A stretch of DNA of 64,000 nt from Lamellibrachia columna (GCA_963662155.1 OY759265.1:10940193-11004192); one strand, 5' to 3'. Counted from the first letter of the stretch, positions 37,633-46,816 are shown. Translations and numbers: made by a program. The notes: generated from the sequence alone by a model not told the origin.

Positions 37633-39870
37633 GTGAGGAGGTACCCCCTTTTACAAAGCAATGCCCCACCCCAATGTGAATGTCACATTTTGGGTCTAGG
37701 AGAGGCTTAAAAAACATCACAGAGTATCTAAAATTGTTTTGATTTTGGGGGCCCTTGAGCCGGCCCCAGACCCCACGCAGTAGGGGGCTTGATTCGCTCG
37801 CAAATTGTTTCATCATAATCTCCTGGATTTCTAAACTCATAGGTTGGCAAGTATAAGAGTGTCGTGTTTGACTCAGGATGTGGGGTAAGGTTCCTTGTCT
37901 CTCATAGTAAAGTAAATTAATTTTCATTGGACACACAAGTTAACTTATTACAAGTCAGTTACTTCTCTGTTATTTTCTGTTTGATAGTTGCTACATGTAA
38001 GGAGATTTTCCAAGTGTAACATAGTAATAACAAAACTTCTATAGAGACTAGGTCCTCATGAACCTGAGCTCAGAGATGCAACAAATTGTTAAAACTGCTT
38101 CCTCAACTGATTTAGCCTATCGCAAATCCGATTCATTGGTGTCCAAATATGTAGTATGTGAATAGTTTATGTAACATCCGCAGTCGATTTCATAAAAATG
38201 CCTATTTTTTTTCAAATATCCGAAAAACTTAAGTCGTTAGATCTGGTAAGGATCAAAGTAGTGGATATCCAAAATGGTAAACACTGTGTGGGTCAATGCT
38301 GATCATGGACGTGACCTCCATCCTCTAGCCGATCACATGACAAAGTTACGAAATTTCACCAAGGAACAAAATCGTGATTTTTCAGCATTTCGATTTTCAC
38401 TTCAGTAAATGCTTGAGCAAGCATTTACTAATTTAATAGTTTGTCTGATGATTTAACAAAAACTACATTAAAAAGTTGCACAAGCGAGCAAGCATGTTGT
38501 AGTGGATACTAGGTAGGTTTGGTTTTTCGCAAACTTAATTTGAAATGAGACTTGCAGAAAAATCGAATTGATTAAGCACCTTTAACCGTAATATTGTGAA
38601 CACTCGTCAGAACGGAGCGAGGGACTGATCGTGCTGTTTATGGAGGAAAAGCAATTTCAACAAAATGTGTATTGAGTTTATTTCTAGAAGGTAGCTGTAG
38701 TTTCTTATGATTTTAACGTGGTGGGGAGTATACATCTATGTTTGACATACAGTTGCTGGTTTCCAGGCAATGATGAACTTCCGACGGAAGAGTACAGAAG
38801 GCTGGAGTATTGGCAATGTGCTGCTCGACTTAACTGGTGGAATCTTCAGTGTTCTTCAGATGTTCCTCATTGCGTAAAACCACGGTAAAGTCTGCCTTGT
38901 TGCTTGTGCTTGTTTTGTGACTGCAGCGCGGGTCTGCGCAGAGTCTTAAATTTAAGGAATTGAAAACATTTGAATTTTCATTGAATGGTCTTATTAAGGT
39001 GTTGATTTGATTTAACCAAACTTGGCCTTGGTTCTAGTCATACTTCGACAAAGGTGGAATGGACTGCCTGTTGCTGAGCGATACGCTTCATCAATTAAAC
39101 AATTCAGTTTGATCACCAAATAAATAAATGCATCCTACATGGTAAAATATACCGGTATATGTTTTTATGTAGTTACTGCTACATGTAGTTGACTCAACTT
39201 GTTTGCTGCATTGAATACGCTTGATAGCTCAGACCAGTGTTTATAGCTACATGTTACAGCCTGAAGAAGTAGACAGCCAGTTATCCTGGAAAGAATACTC
39301 TGCCCCGTTAGGTCCACTTAGACTGCTTCTAAAAGAAAAGTTTTAATAAATCATTTAATCTCATAAATCCTACTGCCACACATGCTAAGCGTGTACTGTT
39401 TCTCCATGAATGCAGCAAGTGCAAATTAAATATGTTATTCATTGCGTCAAATTCCTGCATATTGTGATGGGGTGGAAGAGGGGGTGGGAAGTTGGCCCTA
39501 AAGAATAGTAGTAAGTGGGATTGGTGGGAAGTTGGCCCCAAAAACAGGTGGGAGATGGTTGGGTTGAGACCCTTCCCACACATTTCTATGCTGTGTCATA
39601 TCGATGGTAATGTTCACAGCTCCGTCTATGCCCCTTTAATAAATAAAAAAACAAATATTTTATGTTTCAGATGACAGTTCATCGATATTTGGCAACATAA
39701 CAAAGATTGGTATCGGTGTTTTCTCGATGATGTTTAGTGTCCTCTTCATAGTGCAGCATTACTATCTCTATCGCAGGACGTCTGGCAATGCCAAGACAGA
39801 CAACATGATTAATGAATACTTCATGAAAAATATTAATACACTGTATTTCAAAATCAACTCTATAAAATAA
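18680..39870 (+). CDS. CTNS: Cystinosin, lysosomal cystine/H+ symporter (nine exons, with one in-frame TAA)
   Basis: Join 18680-18758, 20712-20790, 21125-21337, 22282-22422, 23030-23129, 23647-23766, 24887-25057, 38767-38884, 39671-39870. All junctions have GT/AG and matching phases. The product has a signal peptide, a luminal domain with NHS and NQT glycosylation sequons, and seven transmembrane segments with PQ-loops [10 protein letters not shown] and [17 protein letters not shown]. The Asp in NVLLDLTGG matches human Asp305, needed for proton coupling. Cystinosin exports cystine from lysosomes. Length is about 406 positions against 367 in human, from a longer C-terminus. TAA at 38875-38877 interrupts the frame after residue 337, before the last helix. 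Confidence 0.9.
18888..19039 (+). repeat. Putative 5' LTR of a Gypsy remnant in CTNS intron 1
   Basis: Begins TGTTGTGGTGATACTG and ends GTCGTCGATCACA. It is followed by TTGGTGACCCTCGACGTGAG, a typical Gypsy primer-binding site pattern (TGGTGACCC..GACGTGA). Confidence 0.6.
19040..20645 (+). pseudogene. Gypsy retrotransposon remnant in CTNS intron 1
   Basis: After the primer-binding site come a short gag-like region, a protease piece ([17 protein letters not shown]), then a large deletion into the RT palm ([20 protein letters not shown]), and RNase H ([54 protein letters not shown]). The frame changes several times and integrase is absent. It is a separate family from the element at 11660-17139 and lies in the same direction as CTNS. 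Confidence 0.85.
20712..20790 (+). CDS. CTNS: CTNS exon 2
   Basis: Encodes [20 protein letters not shown], then DVTLKL, the start of the luminal beta-rich domain. The acceptor is CTTTTGTAG and the donor AG/GTAAGT. Enters in phase 1, leaves in phase 2. The Gypsy remnant ends about 65 bp upstream. Confidence 0.85.
21125..21337 (+). CDS. CTNS: CTNS exon 3 (luminal domain)
   Basis: 71 codons of luminal domain with glycosylation sequons in [11 protein letters not shown] and [10 protein letters not shown]. Acceptor TTTTTTTGCAG, donor GA/GTAAGT, phase 2 in and out. Confidence 0.9.
22078..22162. repeat. CA-rich microsatellite in CTNS intron 3
   Basis: CACACG/CACGCA interrupted repeats just before the segment that is duplicated in inverted orientation at 16372-16834. 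Confidence 0.9.
22181..22643 (+). repeat. Source segment of the inverted CTNS duplication
   Basis: 463 bp matching 16372-16834 on the opposite strand with 6 differences. It runs from 101 bp before exon 4 to 221 bp after it. It is taken as the source because it sits inside the intact gene with flanking exons in phase. Confidence 0.95.
22282..22422 (+). CDS. CTNS: CTNS exon 4 (first helix, first PQ-loop)
   Basis: Encodes [20 protein letters not shown], then [20 protein letters not shown] and YNWSQKR: the end of the luminal domain, helix 1 and the first PQ-loop. Acceptor TATTTCAG, donor AG/GTGAGT, phase 2 in and out. A later AG at 22319-22320 would also stay in phase but would remove the conserved VRVxVVHS stretch, so the earlier acceptor is preferred. 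Confidence 0.95.
23030..23129 (+). CDS. CTNS: CTNS exon 5 (second helix)
   Basis: Encodes [20 protein letters not shown], then [13 protein letters not shown], matching human SVIGL...NLTGFVAYSVFN. Acceptor CTCTTACAG, donor AAG/GTGTGT, phase 2 to 0. Confidence 0.95.
23647..23766 (+). CDS. CTNS: CTNS exon 6 (third helix)
   Basis: Encodes [20 protein letters not shown], then [20 protein letters not shown]. It keeps the conserved ND....LHAVV core of this region. Acceptor TTCAAG, donor GAA/GTATGG, phase 0. Confidence 0.95.
23985..24640 (-). pseudogene. LINE family A fragment in CTNS intron 6
   Basis: The minus strand reads [35 protein letters not shown] and [20 protein letters not shown], then the 3' tail AACAAGATTGCCATCC near 23996. 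Same family as 8480-8930 and 47430-48890. 5'-truncated, antisense to CTNS. Confidence 0.85.
24684..24835 (+). repeat. Dispersed repeat, copy 1
   Basis: Similar to 36597-36755: CTGAACGACAAGGTCAGTAT, TGTGGTTCATTAAA and CACTATATAACATGATTTT are shared in order. Nature unknown. Confidence 0.65.
24887..25057 (+). CDS. CTNS: CTNS exon 7 (helices 4 and 5)
   Basis: Begins [10 protein letters not shown], exactly as in human cystinosin up to VS, and ends with [17 protein letters not shown], the start of the second PQ-loop. Acceptor GCTTTCAG, donor CAG/GTAGGT, phase 0. Confidence 0.97.
27318..27385. repeat. 11-bp tandem repeat
   Basis: About six copies of TATATGTATCT with T/G variants. Confidence 0.9.
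27830..28080. repeat. 26-bp degenerate tandem repeat
   Basis: Copies of AACATTTACATTTGGATGTA plus TATCTA. Looser relatives run to about 28380. Confidence 0.85.
29354..29610 (+). pseudogene. P2X7-type (ballast-like) zinc-domain exon, degraded
   Basis: In frame: [20 protein letters not shown], then [20 protein letters not shown] and [13 protein letters not shown], with a donor CAG/GTCAGT. The P2X7 cytoplasmic zinc domain and its many stand-alone invertebrate relatives share CxCGxC, ESVCC and a following ..F..VCLN..VL block. A stop replaces the residue two before the first Cys. This is a remnant of a mobile or multicopy gene, not a P2X channel: no channel exons are seen. Confidence 0.7.
30150..30265 (+). 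pseudogene. P2X7-type zinc domain, C-terminal exon remnant
   Basis: Reads [20 protein letters not shown], then EPN and a stop. The family pattern is R(V/K)IPSCVV..IR..YP...G.Y.GF. Acceptor ATATTTCAG, donor ACACAG/GTGAGT. The phase does not join directly to the exon at 29610, so an exon between them is lost or a frameshift has occurred. Confidence 0.65.
30750..31215. repeat. Degenerate minisatellite, about 55-60 bp unit
   Basis: Repeated blocks ACTACTTGTTCTGACTGACA and GTAAATGTACACCAATCATG with variable spacing, at least eight copies. Confidence 0.85.
32346..32411. repeat. (TA)n microsatellite
   Basis: TA repeats with TATGTA interruptions. Confidence 0.95.
33321..34347. mobile_element. MULE-like element nested in the hAT element
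   Basis: Terminal inverted repeats of about 32 bp match: left ATTTGCTCCCCCCCAGGACA, right as reverse complement ATTTGCCCCCCTCCCGGACA. Both then read TYTGCCCCTTT. GGGGCAAATGTCC recurs near the right end. It encloses FLYWCH-type coding remnants, common in animal Mutator-like transposons. No target duplication was identified. Confidence 0.6.
33437..33840 (-). pseudogene. FLYWCH zinc-finger remnant of a MULE transposase
   Basis: The minus strand reads TKKGDQQD and, after a shift, [13 protein letters not shown], then [20 protein letters not shown] and [14 protein letters not shown]. This follows the HxH....D.A.IEA.KV...IK..A..T...P.Q(L/I)(I/L)(S/A)DSL pattern of FLYWCH plus linker in MULE proteins. 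Frameshifted, with no DDE core seen. Confidence 0.65.
34520..34557. repeat. (TA)n microsatellite
   Basis: Pure TA run inside the hAT-like element. Confidence 0.95.
35890..36129 (-). other. Possible exon with CKCGNC motif near the right end of the Kolobok-like element
   Basis: One minus-strand frame reads [16 protein letters not shown] and ends near a GT donor (GACG/GTGAGC). The Cys cluster resembles the P2X7-type zinc domain, but the expected ESVCC block does not follow and all three frames are open here. Possibly a second broken copy. Confidence 0.25.
36597..36755 (+). repeat. Dispersed repeat, copy 2
   Basis: Partner of 24684-24835. Confidence 0.65.
36760..38766. other. CTNS intron 7, 3' part
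   Basis: A GTGT/GCGT-rich run lies near 37160-37215. G/C-rich tracts around 37435-37550 and 37640-37690 flank TA repeats at 37552-37629 and look partly inverted. A perfect small palindrome AAATGCTTGAGCAAGCATTT lies near 38406. No exon is seen. Confidence 0.45.
37552..37629. repeat. (TA)n microsatellite
   Basis: About 78 bp of pure TA. Confidence 0.97.
38767..38884 (+). CDS. CTNS: CTNS exon 8 (second PQ-loop, sixth helix, in-frame TAA)
   Basis: Encodes [20 protein letters not shown], then [16 protein letters not shown], then TAA (38875-38877), AAC CAC and a split codon at CACG/GTAAAG. Human cystinosin has MFLQSYNND here, so TAA stands exactly at the Tyr. The conserved proton-coupling Asp in LLDLTGG is kept. 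A weaker donor GC/GTAAAA at 38873 would skip the TAA. With the usual exon 9 acceptor it makes a TGA, but with AG at 39676-39677 (exon 9 from 39678) the frame continues five residues short. Confidence 0.88.
39671..39870 (+). CDS. CTNS: CTNS exon 9 (last helix and tail)
   Basis: After TATGTTTCAG the frame reads [36 protein letters not shown], then a 27-residue tail ending [11 protein letters not shown] and TAA. It matches human IFGDPTKFGLGVFS and IQHFCLYRK. The human GYDQL lysosomal sorting signal is not found; YFKI near the end fits the general Yxx-hydrophobic pattern. ATTAAA follows the stop. It is translated only if the exon 8 TAA is bypassed. Confidence 0.88.
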
Positions 39871-39907
39871 TTAAAGAAAACTACACAAATGTAATACAAT
39901 AATTAAG

Positions 39908-39912
<5 letters not shown>

Positions 39913-39949
<37 letters not shown>

Positions 39950-39969
39950 TATACACAGGTATTAAAATG

Positions 39970-40000
<31 letters not shown>

Positions 40001-40005
40001 TCATA

Positions 40006-40069
<64 letters not shown>

Positions 40070-40070
40070 T
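39913..40070. repeat. (TA)n microsatellite
   Basis: TA runs with short interruptions, 3' of CTNS. Confidence 0.97.
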
Positions 40071-40199
40071 GACGCTTTCTATTGTGTAGGCATAATTATT
40101 ATCTTTACGATGACATGAGGAATAAAATAATACAATAGTTGCAACTTTCACTACAGCTTTTTTGAATGAGTGAGTCAACGCAGTATATATATATATAGT

Positions 40200-40505
40200 G
40201 TTGCCATATTTGGAAATCAGAACAATTTGTTTCACTCCACCTTACCTATGTCTTTCGGAAGAGACATTCAAACCCATCGATCCCTTCTATCTGGTATCTA
40301 TGCCAGGGGAAATAAAATGTTCCACACAGGAAATAACTGCTAACTACCTCACAAAAGGATACGCTTGAATGAATATGTATAACTAATAGGTTAATAATGC
40401 AAATAATAGTAAACGATTTATGTAAAAACAAAATTAGCACACGGGAGATCGAACCCCTGCCGCGGCGGTGAGAACGCCGAATCCTACCCACTAGACCACC
40501 TGGGA
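40200..40505 (-). mobile_element. tRNA-Glu-derived SINE
   Basis: The head (40505 down to about 40440) reads TCCCAGGTGGTCTAGTGGGT, AGGATTCGGCGTTCTCACCG and GGGGTTCGATCTCCC. This is tRNA-Glu(CTC) with D-arm, anticodon CTC, A box and B box (GGTTCGATCTC). The 3' acceptor strand does not pair with TCCCAGG and no mature tRNA can form. An unrelated body follows to about 40200. Confidence 0.7.
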
Positions 40506-40539
40506 CCGCGAGGAACGTCTTCTGATTCTCTGTATCTAT

Positions 40540-40647
40540 TATTTTACTAATAATCTGTTCAACTTGCAGTTAATTCTCTCTTGTTGTTTATTTCCGTATT
40601 GTTGTTTATTTCATGTTTTGAAGCCTCTGTGTTTAGTTCGATATGTA
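40540..40647 (+). repeat. Decayed array-unit copy, left piece
   Basis: TTGCAGTTAATTCTCTCTTG to AAGCCTCTGTGTTTAGTTCG matches the array module at 50527-50600. It continues at 47012 beyond the transposon. Confidence 0.85.
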
Positions 40648-41386
40648 AGGGAGGCAGTGTTAGTTGAGTCACTGGGTTAGTTGAGCCACCCATGTTTCCC
40701 GGAAACTACAGCAGCGACAGTTACATGGTACCACCCAGTGATTGAACTTGTTATTAGAACACGATTGTCACAGTAGGTGACATATTTGTCACAACGGCCA
40801 GAACATGTGAGCTAAAAGTATGTTTTTCGATTATTTTTTTTTTATTGTGATTAATGTGTGTGTAAACTATCAACGCACGTGACCAGACTTTATTGTTTGT
40901 GCACTTACAAATTGCTTAACTATGCACAAAGAGGAAGATTGTTTACATTACTTCGCGCATTAATGAGAAGTTAATTAAATAAGCTTAATTGTCGAAACGG
41001 GGTTAGTTGAGTCACCCACGATCCTAGGGAGGATTAGTCGAGCAGTGGCTAAAGAACGAAGACATTTTTTTTTTACCCCCAAAATACACCAAGGAATTAT
41101 TTTTTCCGAGCAAATTGGGACTTCGGATAGCTACAAGAAACATATTAGCAGTTAGTTACTCTGGCTGCGATTGTCCTAGCTATAAGTCTATTTTAATTAA
41201 GTGTGTTGACTTATTAATTAAGTGCGTAAATGTGTCAGAGATGTTGTTCCCATTGGGTAGATGTGTTGGCTGAGTAGTTATGATTTTTTTATACAAGGCC
41301 TATGTAAATTATACAAATAAAGCATTTACGTAACTTTCACTACACTGTGGCTCAACGTACCCCACACCAAGTATTAATTGAGCCAG

Positions 41387-41587
41387 CGCCATTAGGGAGA
41401 TATAGAACGCATATCTAGTGTTACAAACAGACACTAGTACGATGTAACATGAACATTTAATGCAGAACTACAAGAAAACATGACCAACCGCAATCAAACC
41501 CGGAGAGCGACAGCGTCCTTGACCCGGGGAGCCGGGGTCATCAACAAACAGCCATAGACGTAAATCATAATTGATCGTCTATTGGCG
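41387..41587 (-). repeat. 3' LTR of the LADD element
   Basis: Nearly identical to 46638-46816 apart from a 22-bp extra segment (AACATGACCAACCGCAATCA region). A possible CAGC duplication lies outside the pair. Confidence 0.85.
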
Positions 41588-41868
41588 TGACTTCTTTCTT
41601 CTCCTTATACTATATATGACTAATTATAGAGAAAACAACTATACAATAATATTATTGCAATTATAGTCTAAGTGACAAAGTCGCTTAGATACTCGGGAGG
41701 GCTGCGTCTTCTGGTTGATCGACGTGGAAGCTCCTCGGCGGGGAAGTTCTCTTCATCTTCGGACTCTTGCCTCTCCTTGTCCGGAACGACCGGAGTCTGC
41801 GCATCCGGAATCGGATGTACCGACTGAGCGTCGTCAGGTGTGGCAGGGTACAGTAGCGTCGAGTCATC

Positions 41869-43821
41869 CTATTGGTACGCCGTTGGCGGATCAAGTGTAT
41901 GGGCAGCAACCTTGTAGCACTCCGTCCGTTTCAATCGATAGGAGGAGGCTCGCAATTGATTGCCGATGAATTTGCTGACATTGAGCCAGACCCCATCTAC
42001 ACTCACTACTAGGTACCGACACCGAGAACGTGACTTGTTTCGGTCACAGTACAGATACACAATGTCACCAACATCAATATTTAGTGCTTTGGATACGGTA
42101 TGACTGGGTGACTTCGATAGTTGACTTGGAGCGTGGTTGGCATTTCGCAAAGAATGCTGCTGGCGAATGAGGTCGTAATCGGTTAACGGCAGTTGTTCGT
42201 TTGTGAACTGGTCTCGCTGGGTCCACAACTCTCTGGCGGAAAACCCCCTGTTTCGTATACGAGTGTTGAGGTTTGCGGTGGCAATAGATAGAACAAGTTG
42301 CGTAACAGCCCCGCCTATGGGTTGTTGGTGTAACAGTTCATGCTCGAGGTCGCATACAGCCTTTTCTGCAACCGGATTTTTATTGACGTTCTTGACGCGT
42401 CCAAGTTCAATCGTAAGTCGATACGTGGACAGCAGGGCGTTCTTGACGAGAGCAGCGAGCCCTGGGGCGGGGTCAGTGCGTATGACAGCAGGAGGCCCAT
42501 CTAGCGGTCGTAAGCCAATGCACAGCTTGACCAGAGAGTCTCGTAGTGTGTCGCGGCGTTCGTCATCGATTAAACACGAAGCAGTGTATGACGTTACGCA
42601 CTCGCGTAGGATCAAGATGAGTTGTTTCTCACGTTTGATGACGTCTGCGGCATAGGAAATTCCTACCACCTCTGGATGATTGCCTGTAAACTGTGGGATA
42701 GTCGTGTGTGGAGTATCGCGTAGTGAGGCACATTGGTAACAGCTACGCGACGATGTGTCGATTGCTTTGTCCAGGTCCAACGCGTACAGATAGCGATGCA
42801 TGACCTGTTTCAACTGGTAACATGAGGGATGGTCCAGTTGAATGTGTAGTGCTGTCACTAGCCCGTCAAGGACCATGCGGGGAACGATGATGCAATCTCG
42901 TGCTGGGCTGAGTGGATCGTTACGACGTACGACTAGCAGACCATCACGGGCAATGGATGCGACGTTTAGATATCGCTTGACGCCTTTGGCATTCGTTATT
43001 TTCTTGGATGGTCGCGTCCCTTGTGTGAGGTGTGAAAGTGTGCGTCGCAAATCAGGGCATTCGGCTTGGATAGCTAGCCACGTTGATCTGCTGGTGAACG
43101 GAAGTCGAGCCCTCCCAGATGTCACATCGTTGGTAGTGACGCATTGCAGGACAACCGACTCCTCCATTTGCCTGACGAAGGTGCATACTTGACACTGTTG
43201 TTCGAGACATGTCGGTGCATTGCGACTAGCAAAGTCTGATGGGACATTTGCTGAGCCGGCGAGGTGTTGGACAGTTGCCTGATAGCGGCTGACTACCGAC
43301 AAGAATGTAGAGACTCGCGGACTCACAGAGAACTCGCCGCGACACAGTTTTTCATGAGCTTGTGCGCAAGGCTTGCTGTCTGTGAGGATAGACGCAGTGT
43401 GACTCGACTGTACGATGTACGGGCTGAAATGCTTCACTGCGGCTGCAATGGACAATGCCTCTATCTCGCAAGGCAGCCACGTAGTTTGTCGCCCGCGTAA
43501 TTTCGCACTGAAGAATCCGGCCAGCTTCAATTTGCCAGCACGCATAACGTACAAGGTAGCCCCTAATCCGTACTGTTTGGTGGAGCCATCGGTCACAAGC
43601 CATAGCTTGTCGGAGGGTCGAGGCAACGTGTTGGCCTTGTTCGTATGTAGACTGTCCTGTGCATGCTTGAAGGCCTTCCGTAACGAGTCTGTCCAAACGA
43701 TGTGTTCAGAAGACTGGCGTCCGCCAGTTGCGTTATCGAAAGGTGCGAGTAAGGCAGAGCAACCGGGTATTACACGCGCTAGCATTTTGTAAGCTCCAAC
43801 GAATGCGCGCATGGCCTTCAC
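41869..43821 (-). pseudogene. Pol, RNase H and integrase part
   Basis: A 650-codon open frame. RNase H: LWLVTDGSTKQYGLGATLYV (Asp), EIEALSIAAAV (Glu), ASILTDSKP (Asp), ANVPSDFASRN (Asp). Integrase: zinc finger LDHPSCYQLKQVMHRYLY...CYQCASL, core YAADVIKREKQ and VIRTDPAPGLAAL, and a C-terminal GDIVYLYCDRNKSRSRCRYL domain. The first Met is internal: the polypeptide is the continuation of RT but is cut from it by a TAA just upstream. Family known to copy and integrate element DNA. Confidence 0.88.
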
Positions 43822-43844
43822 AGTCGTGGGAGCTTAACAGCTGG

Positions 43845-45803
43845 CTAGGGTAGCAATACGGTGAGGACTCGCCCGAATGGTACCCATATTCCATATCCAA
43901 CCGAGAATGGTAGTTGACGTCGGAAAAATCGTTGTCTTGGTGGCTGATAGTCGCAAACCACTGTTGGCGAAGCATTGTAACAGCCTTTGGCGTTTTGTTG
44001 AAGTTCAACAATGGTGTTGCCGCCGCAGTAGATGTCGTCTGCAAGTTTAGCGACACTGCCTTCTTGCAGCAGATCTCCGAGTATGCGACATAGCAATTCT
44101 TCGAGTGCAGTTTCTGACCCGGGCATCCCCATTGCAGAGCGTGCATACACGCGTACTCCACGGAACGGCGTGACGACACCTGATTCACGGGAGAGTGGTA
44201 TTTGATAGAAAGCATTCGATAAATCTGTTGTTGCGATGTGCTTCCATTGTGCGATTTTACGCAGGGTGCTATCAACGTCGGGCATCAGGGATGGTTGTGG
44301 TTTGCTATAGCGTCCCACGTCTGTGAATGCAGTGACTAATCGGTGTCCACCGTTTCGCTTCTTAACGAGGAACGACGGATTGAGGTACTCGACGTTCACA
44401 AGAACATCCTCAGGTCGGACGACAACGCCCATCGTCTCAAGTTCGTCGAATTTGCTCTGAAGCTCAACGAGCTGATTTCGAGCGTATTGTGGTAGGCGGC
44501 CTTTCCGTTGAGGTGGTTGAACAGGGCCCATGTTTACGACCGCTTCGAAAGGTCCAACATGGCCGTTATAGCCAGTGTAGTTAGGGTCAAATACATCGTC
44601 GTATTCTTCAATGATGGCGCGGAATGATGCACGTTCATCGGATGATAGTTTCATGTCCGGATCGATTTGGACAGAGGCAGAGTGCTTGCTAGGTGTAGAT
44701 CTGCGAGGTTGTAGGTCTATGGCCTTACTGATAACGTCAGAACGTAAGGGAGTGTTTGTTGGAACGTCCGGTACAAACACGTCTCGAATTTGGCAAAAGT
44801 GTTCGTTTCGTTTCAGCAAGCGAGTGGTGTTTGTCAGGTTGGGTATACGTACCACGCCATCTACGCTGGTAACGAGCGACGGTTGTGGCCACAGGTCACT
44901 GTCTCGTGTGAACTTGTTGCCTGTAGTGTCAAGGCGTGGCTCCAAAGCGAATGTGGAGTCCGTAGTAAACAAGTCAGTGGGGAGGTTTACGTCCACGAAC
45001 TCGCCAGGCCAAACCGTGGGGGGCGCTCGCAACACGTGGGTGCGTCGGACTGCATGTCGGTTGAGAGATTCATCGGTTGTACCATACGTGTAAGTCGTGT
45101 CATCAGACAGCGTGATGATTCTCTTAGCTGGACGTATGGTCACGTCGTTGACTTCCATAAATGGAGTGCCAGCTAGAACTTCGACATCCAAGTTCTTCAC
45201 AAGTAACCCACAAAACGAGAATGTGTGGTTTTTGCGCGTTAGACGCACTGTAGTCTCGCCAATTATGGCCAGGGGCGATGTCCCATCAGCTTGATGAGCC
45301 GATTGAGAAGAGGTCTTGATCTCACAACCGAGTCTCAGAGCAGTGGAATGTCGGATCATGTTGCCTGTTGCACCGCTGTCAATGGTGGCTCGGACCGTGT
45401 GATGGCCACAAAACGTGTCCAGATAAGGCGACTGACGTATGTCGATGTGTTGTGCCGTAGCGAGGCCTAACGTAGGCTGGTCAACGATTTCGGGTTGATG
45501 GAGCTCATGGCTGTACTCATACTCGTCGTCCTCTTCGTGTACGTCAGTGACTTGACGGATCTTAGCCATGTAGCGACGATCTTGTTCGGGAAGATATGGG
45601 CATTCGCTCAAGAAATGCTGCACGTTGCTGCGGCCAGCTTGTTTGCAGAGTGGACATGCCTTTGTACTGGTAGACCGCCTTGGGGCAGAAAATGGAGATG
45701 GTTGACGCCTTGAAAACGACTGTCTGCCCAAATTTGTTCTGTTGATAGTGAGTCGTAGCTGTACGCATGATCTTTGCATCATCGGCGGAAGTGATTTCAT
45801 CAA
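43845..45803 (-). pseudogene. Pol, zinc knuckle, protease and RT part
   Basis: A 652-codon frame. Zinc knuckle [19 protein letters not shown] (CX2CX9HX4C, longer than the usual CX2CX4HX4C), protease ATIDSGATGNMI, then RT with LVKKRNGGHRLVTAF, IATTDLSNAFYQIPL and VAKLADDIYCGG, where the usual YxDD is LADD. After [10 protein letters not shown] the true frame shifts and later meets a TAA before RNase H. It overlaps gag by about 240 nt in another frame, where a frameshift near 45730 joins gag to the knuckle. Confidence 0.88.
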
Positions 45804-46479
45804 GTAGTGAGTCTAGGGCCTGGGAAATTTCAGGCTTAATCGACGCCAGTGTTCTAGCTCTCAGTTCAGTGCCGTATCGTTGCTTGACGAGCTTTGGGAG
45901 TGCCACGTTAATTAATCTCAACCATGTGAGCACAACCATGTTTTCGAGCGAAGGTTTCATTTCTTCGTCGACATTTATGGCGTCACCATGGTGAAGAATA
46001 ACACTCCCTCGCTGGAGCATGTTGTCTTCAACGAAGGCCACTAAGCGCTGATACAGATCTTCAGGACGTTCATCAGCCTGGAGCTGAATGTCGGCAAAGT
46101 CAAGAAAATGGGCGCCCGTAGACTGAAATCCGTAGTGTAGACGAATAGTTTGCCAGATGCAAGATAAACTAGTTGAATTCTTGACGATCGTGTTGCGCGA
46201 TATAACTGGGCAGTAATTGGCTATCTGGCCTAGCATCAGCTCTAGCATGTACACTTGCTGGAGAGCCGTACGACCGCCTGACGCAATGACGTCATCGTCA
46301 GTGAAACCTCTGTTTGGTTCAGAGGCACACTTCTTCCCCCAGTTGGCGTCAGTGGTAATAAATTGCGTGAAGTTGGTGTCGAGCGATAAAGTATAAATAA
46401 GGTTCTGACGCCAGTTCTCAAACGAGTTTTCGGTTTTCGTGAGACACCACTGTTTCGGTGCACGTTGCGTGTTGGCCAT
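45562..46479 (-). pseudogene. Gag of the LADD element
   Basis: A 305-codon frame with [20 protein letters not shown] at its start, a helical capsid-like region ([20 protein letters not shown]) and [15 protein letters not shown]. The natural reading frame changes near 45730, so its last 55 or so codons are out of frame. It begins 159 nt inside the 5' LTR edge. Gag would form the particle shell. Confidence 0.8.
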
Positions 46480-46637
46480 GTTAACGTTAGGTTACTACGA
46501 TTTTACTAGTGCGACAAAGTCAAAGCCGTCGTTCAAGGCTAACTGCTTGCGCCGATTAGTAGGCTAGAAAGTCAATGCGATTCAATTTGCTATTGTACAC
46601 AGTTCGGTGTGTGAGTTCGTTATGAACACTGCCACCA

Positions 46638-46816
46638 CGCCATTAGGGAGATATAGAACGCATATCTAGTCTTACAAACAGACACTAGTACAATGTAACA
46701 TGAACATTTAATGCAGAACTACAAGAACCCGGAGAGCGAGAGCGTCCTTGACCCGGGGAGCCGGGGTTATCAACAAACAGCCATAGACGTAAATCATAAT
46801 TGATCGTCTATTGGCG
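46638..46816 (-). repeat. 5' LTR of the LADD element
   Basis: 179 bp, partner of 41387-41587. Confidence 0.85.

Larger units (their letters stand above)
41387..46816 (-). mobile_element. LTR retrotransposon with LADD-type RT, minus strand
   Basis: LTRs at 41387-41587 (201 bp) and 46638-46816 (179 bp, lacking a 22-bp segment) bound gag and pol on the minus strand. The LTRs start CGCCAATAG and end CTAATGGCG instead of TG...CA. A TGGTGGCAGTG primer-binding site follows the 5' LTR and a purine tract (AAGGAGAAGAAAGAAG) precedes the 3' LTR. Domain order is gag, zinc knuckle, protease, RT, RNase H, integrase. Order alone does not separate Ty3/Gypsy from BEL/Pao. Pol has a frameshift and a stop between RT and RNase H, so this copy is inactive. 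Confidence 0.88.

Noticed and set aside
40434..40505. Functional tRNA-Glu gene
   Set aside because: The 3' acceptor strand does not pair with TCCCAGG and a SINE body continues.
42203..45176. Plus-strand frames over the LTR element
   Set aside because: Shadows of its pol gene on the minus strand.
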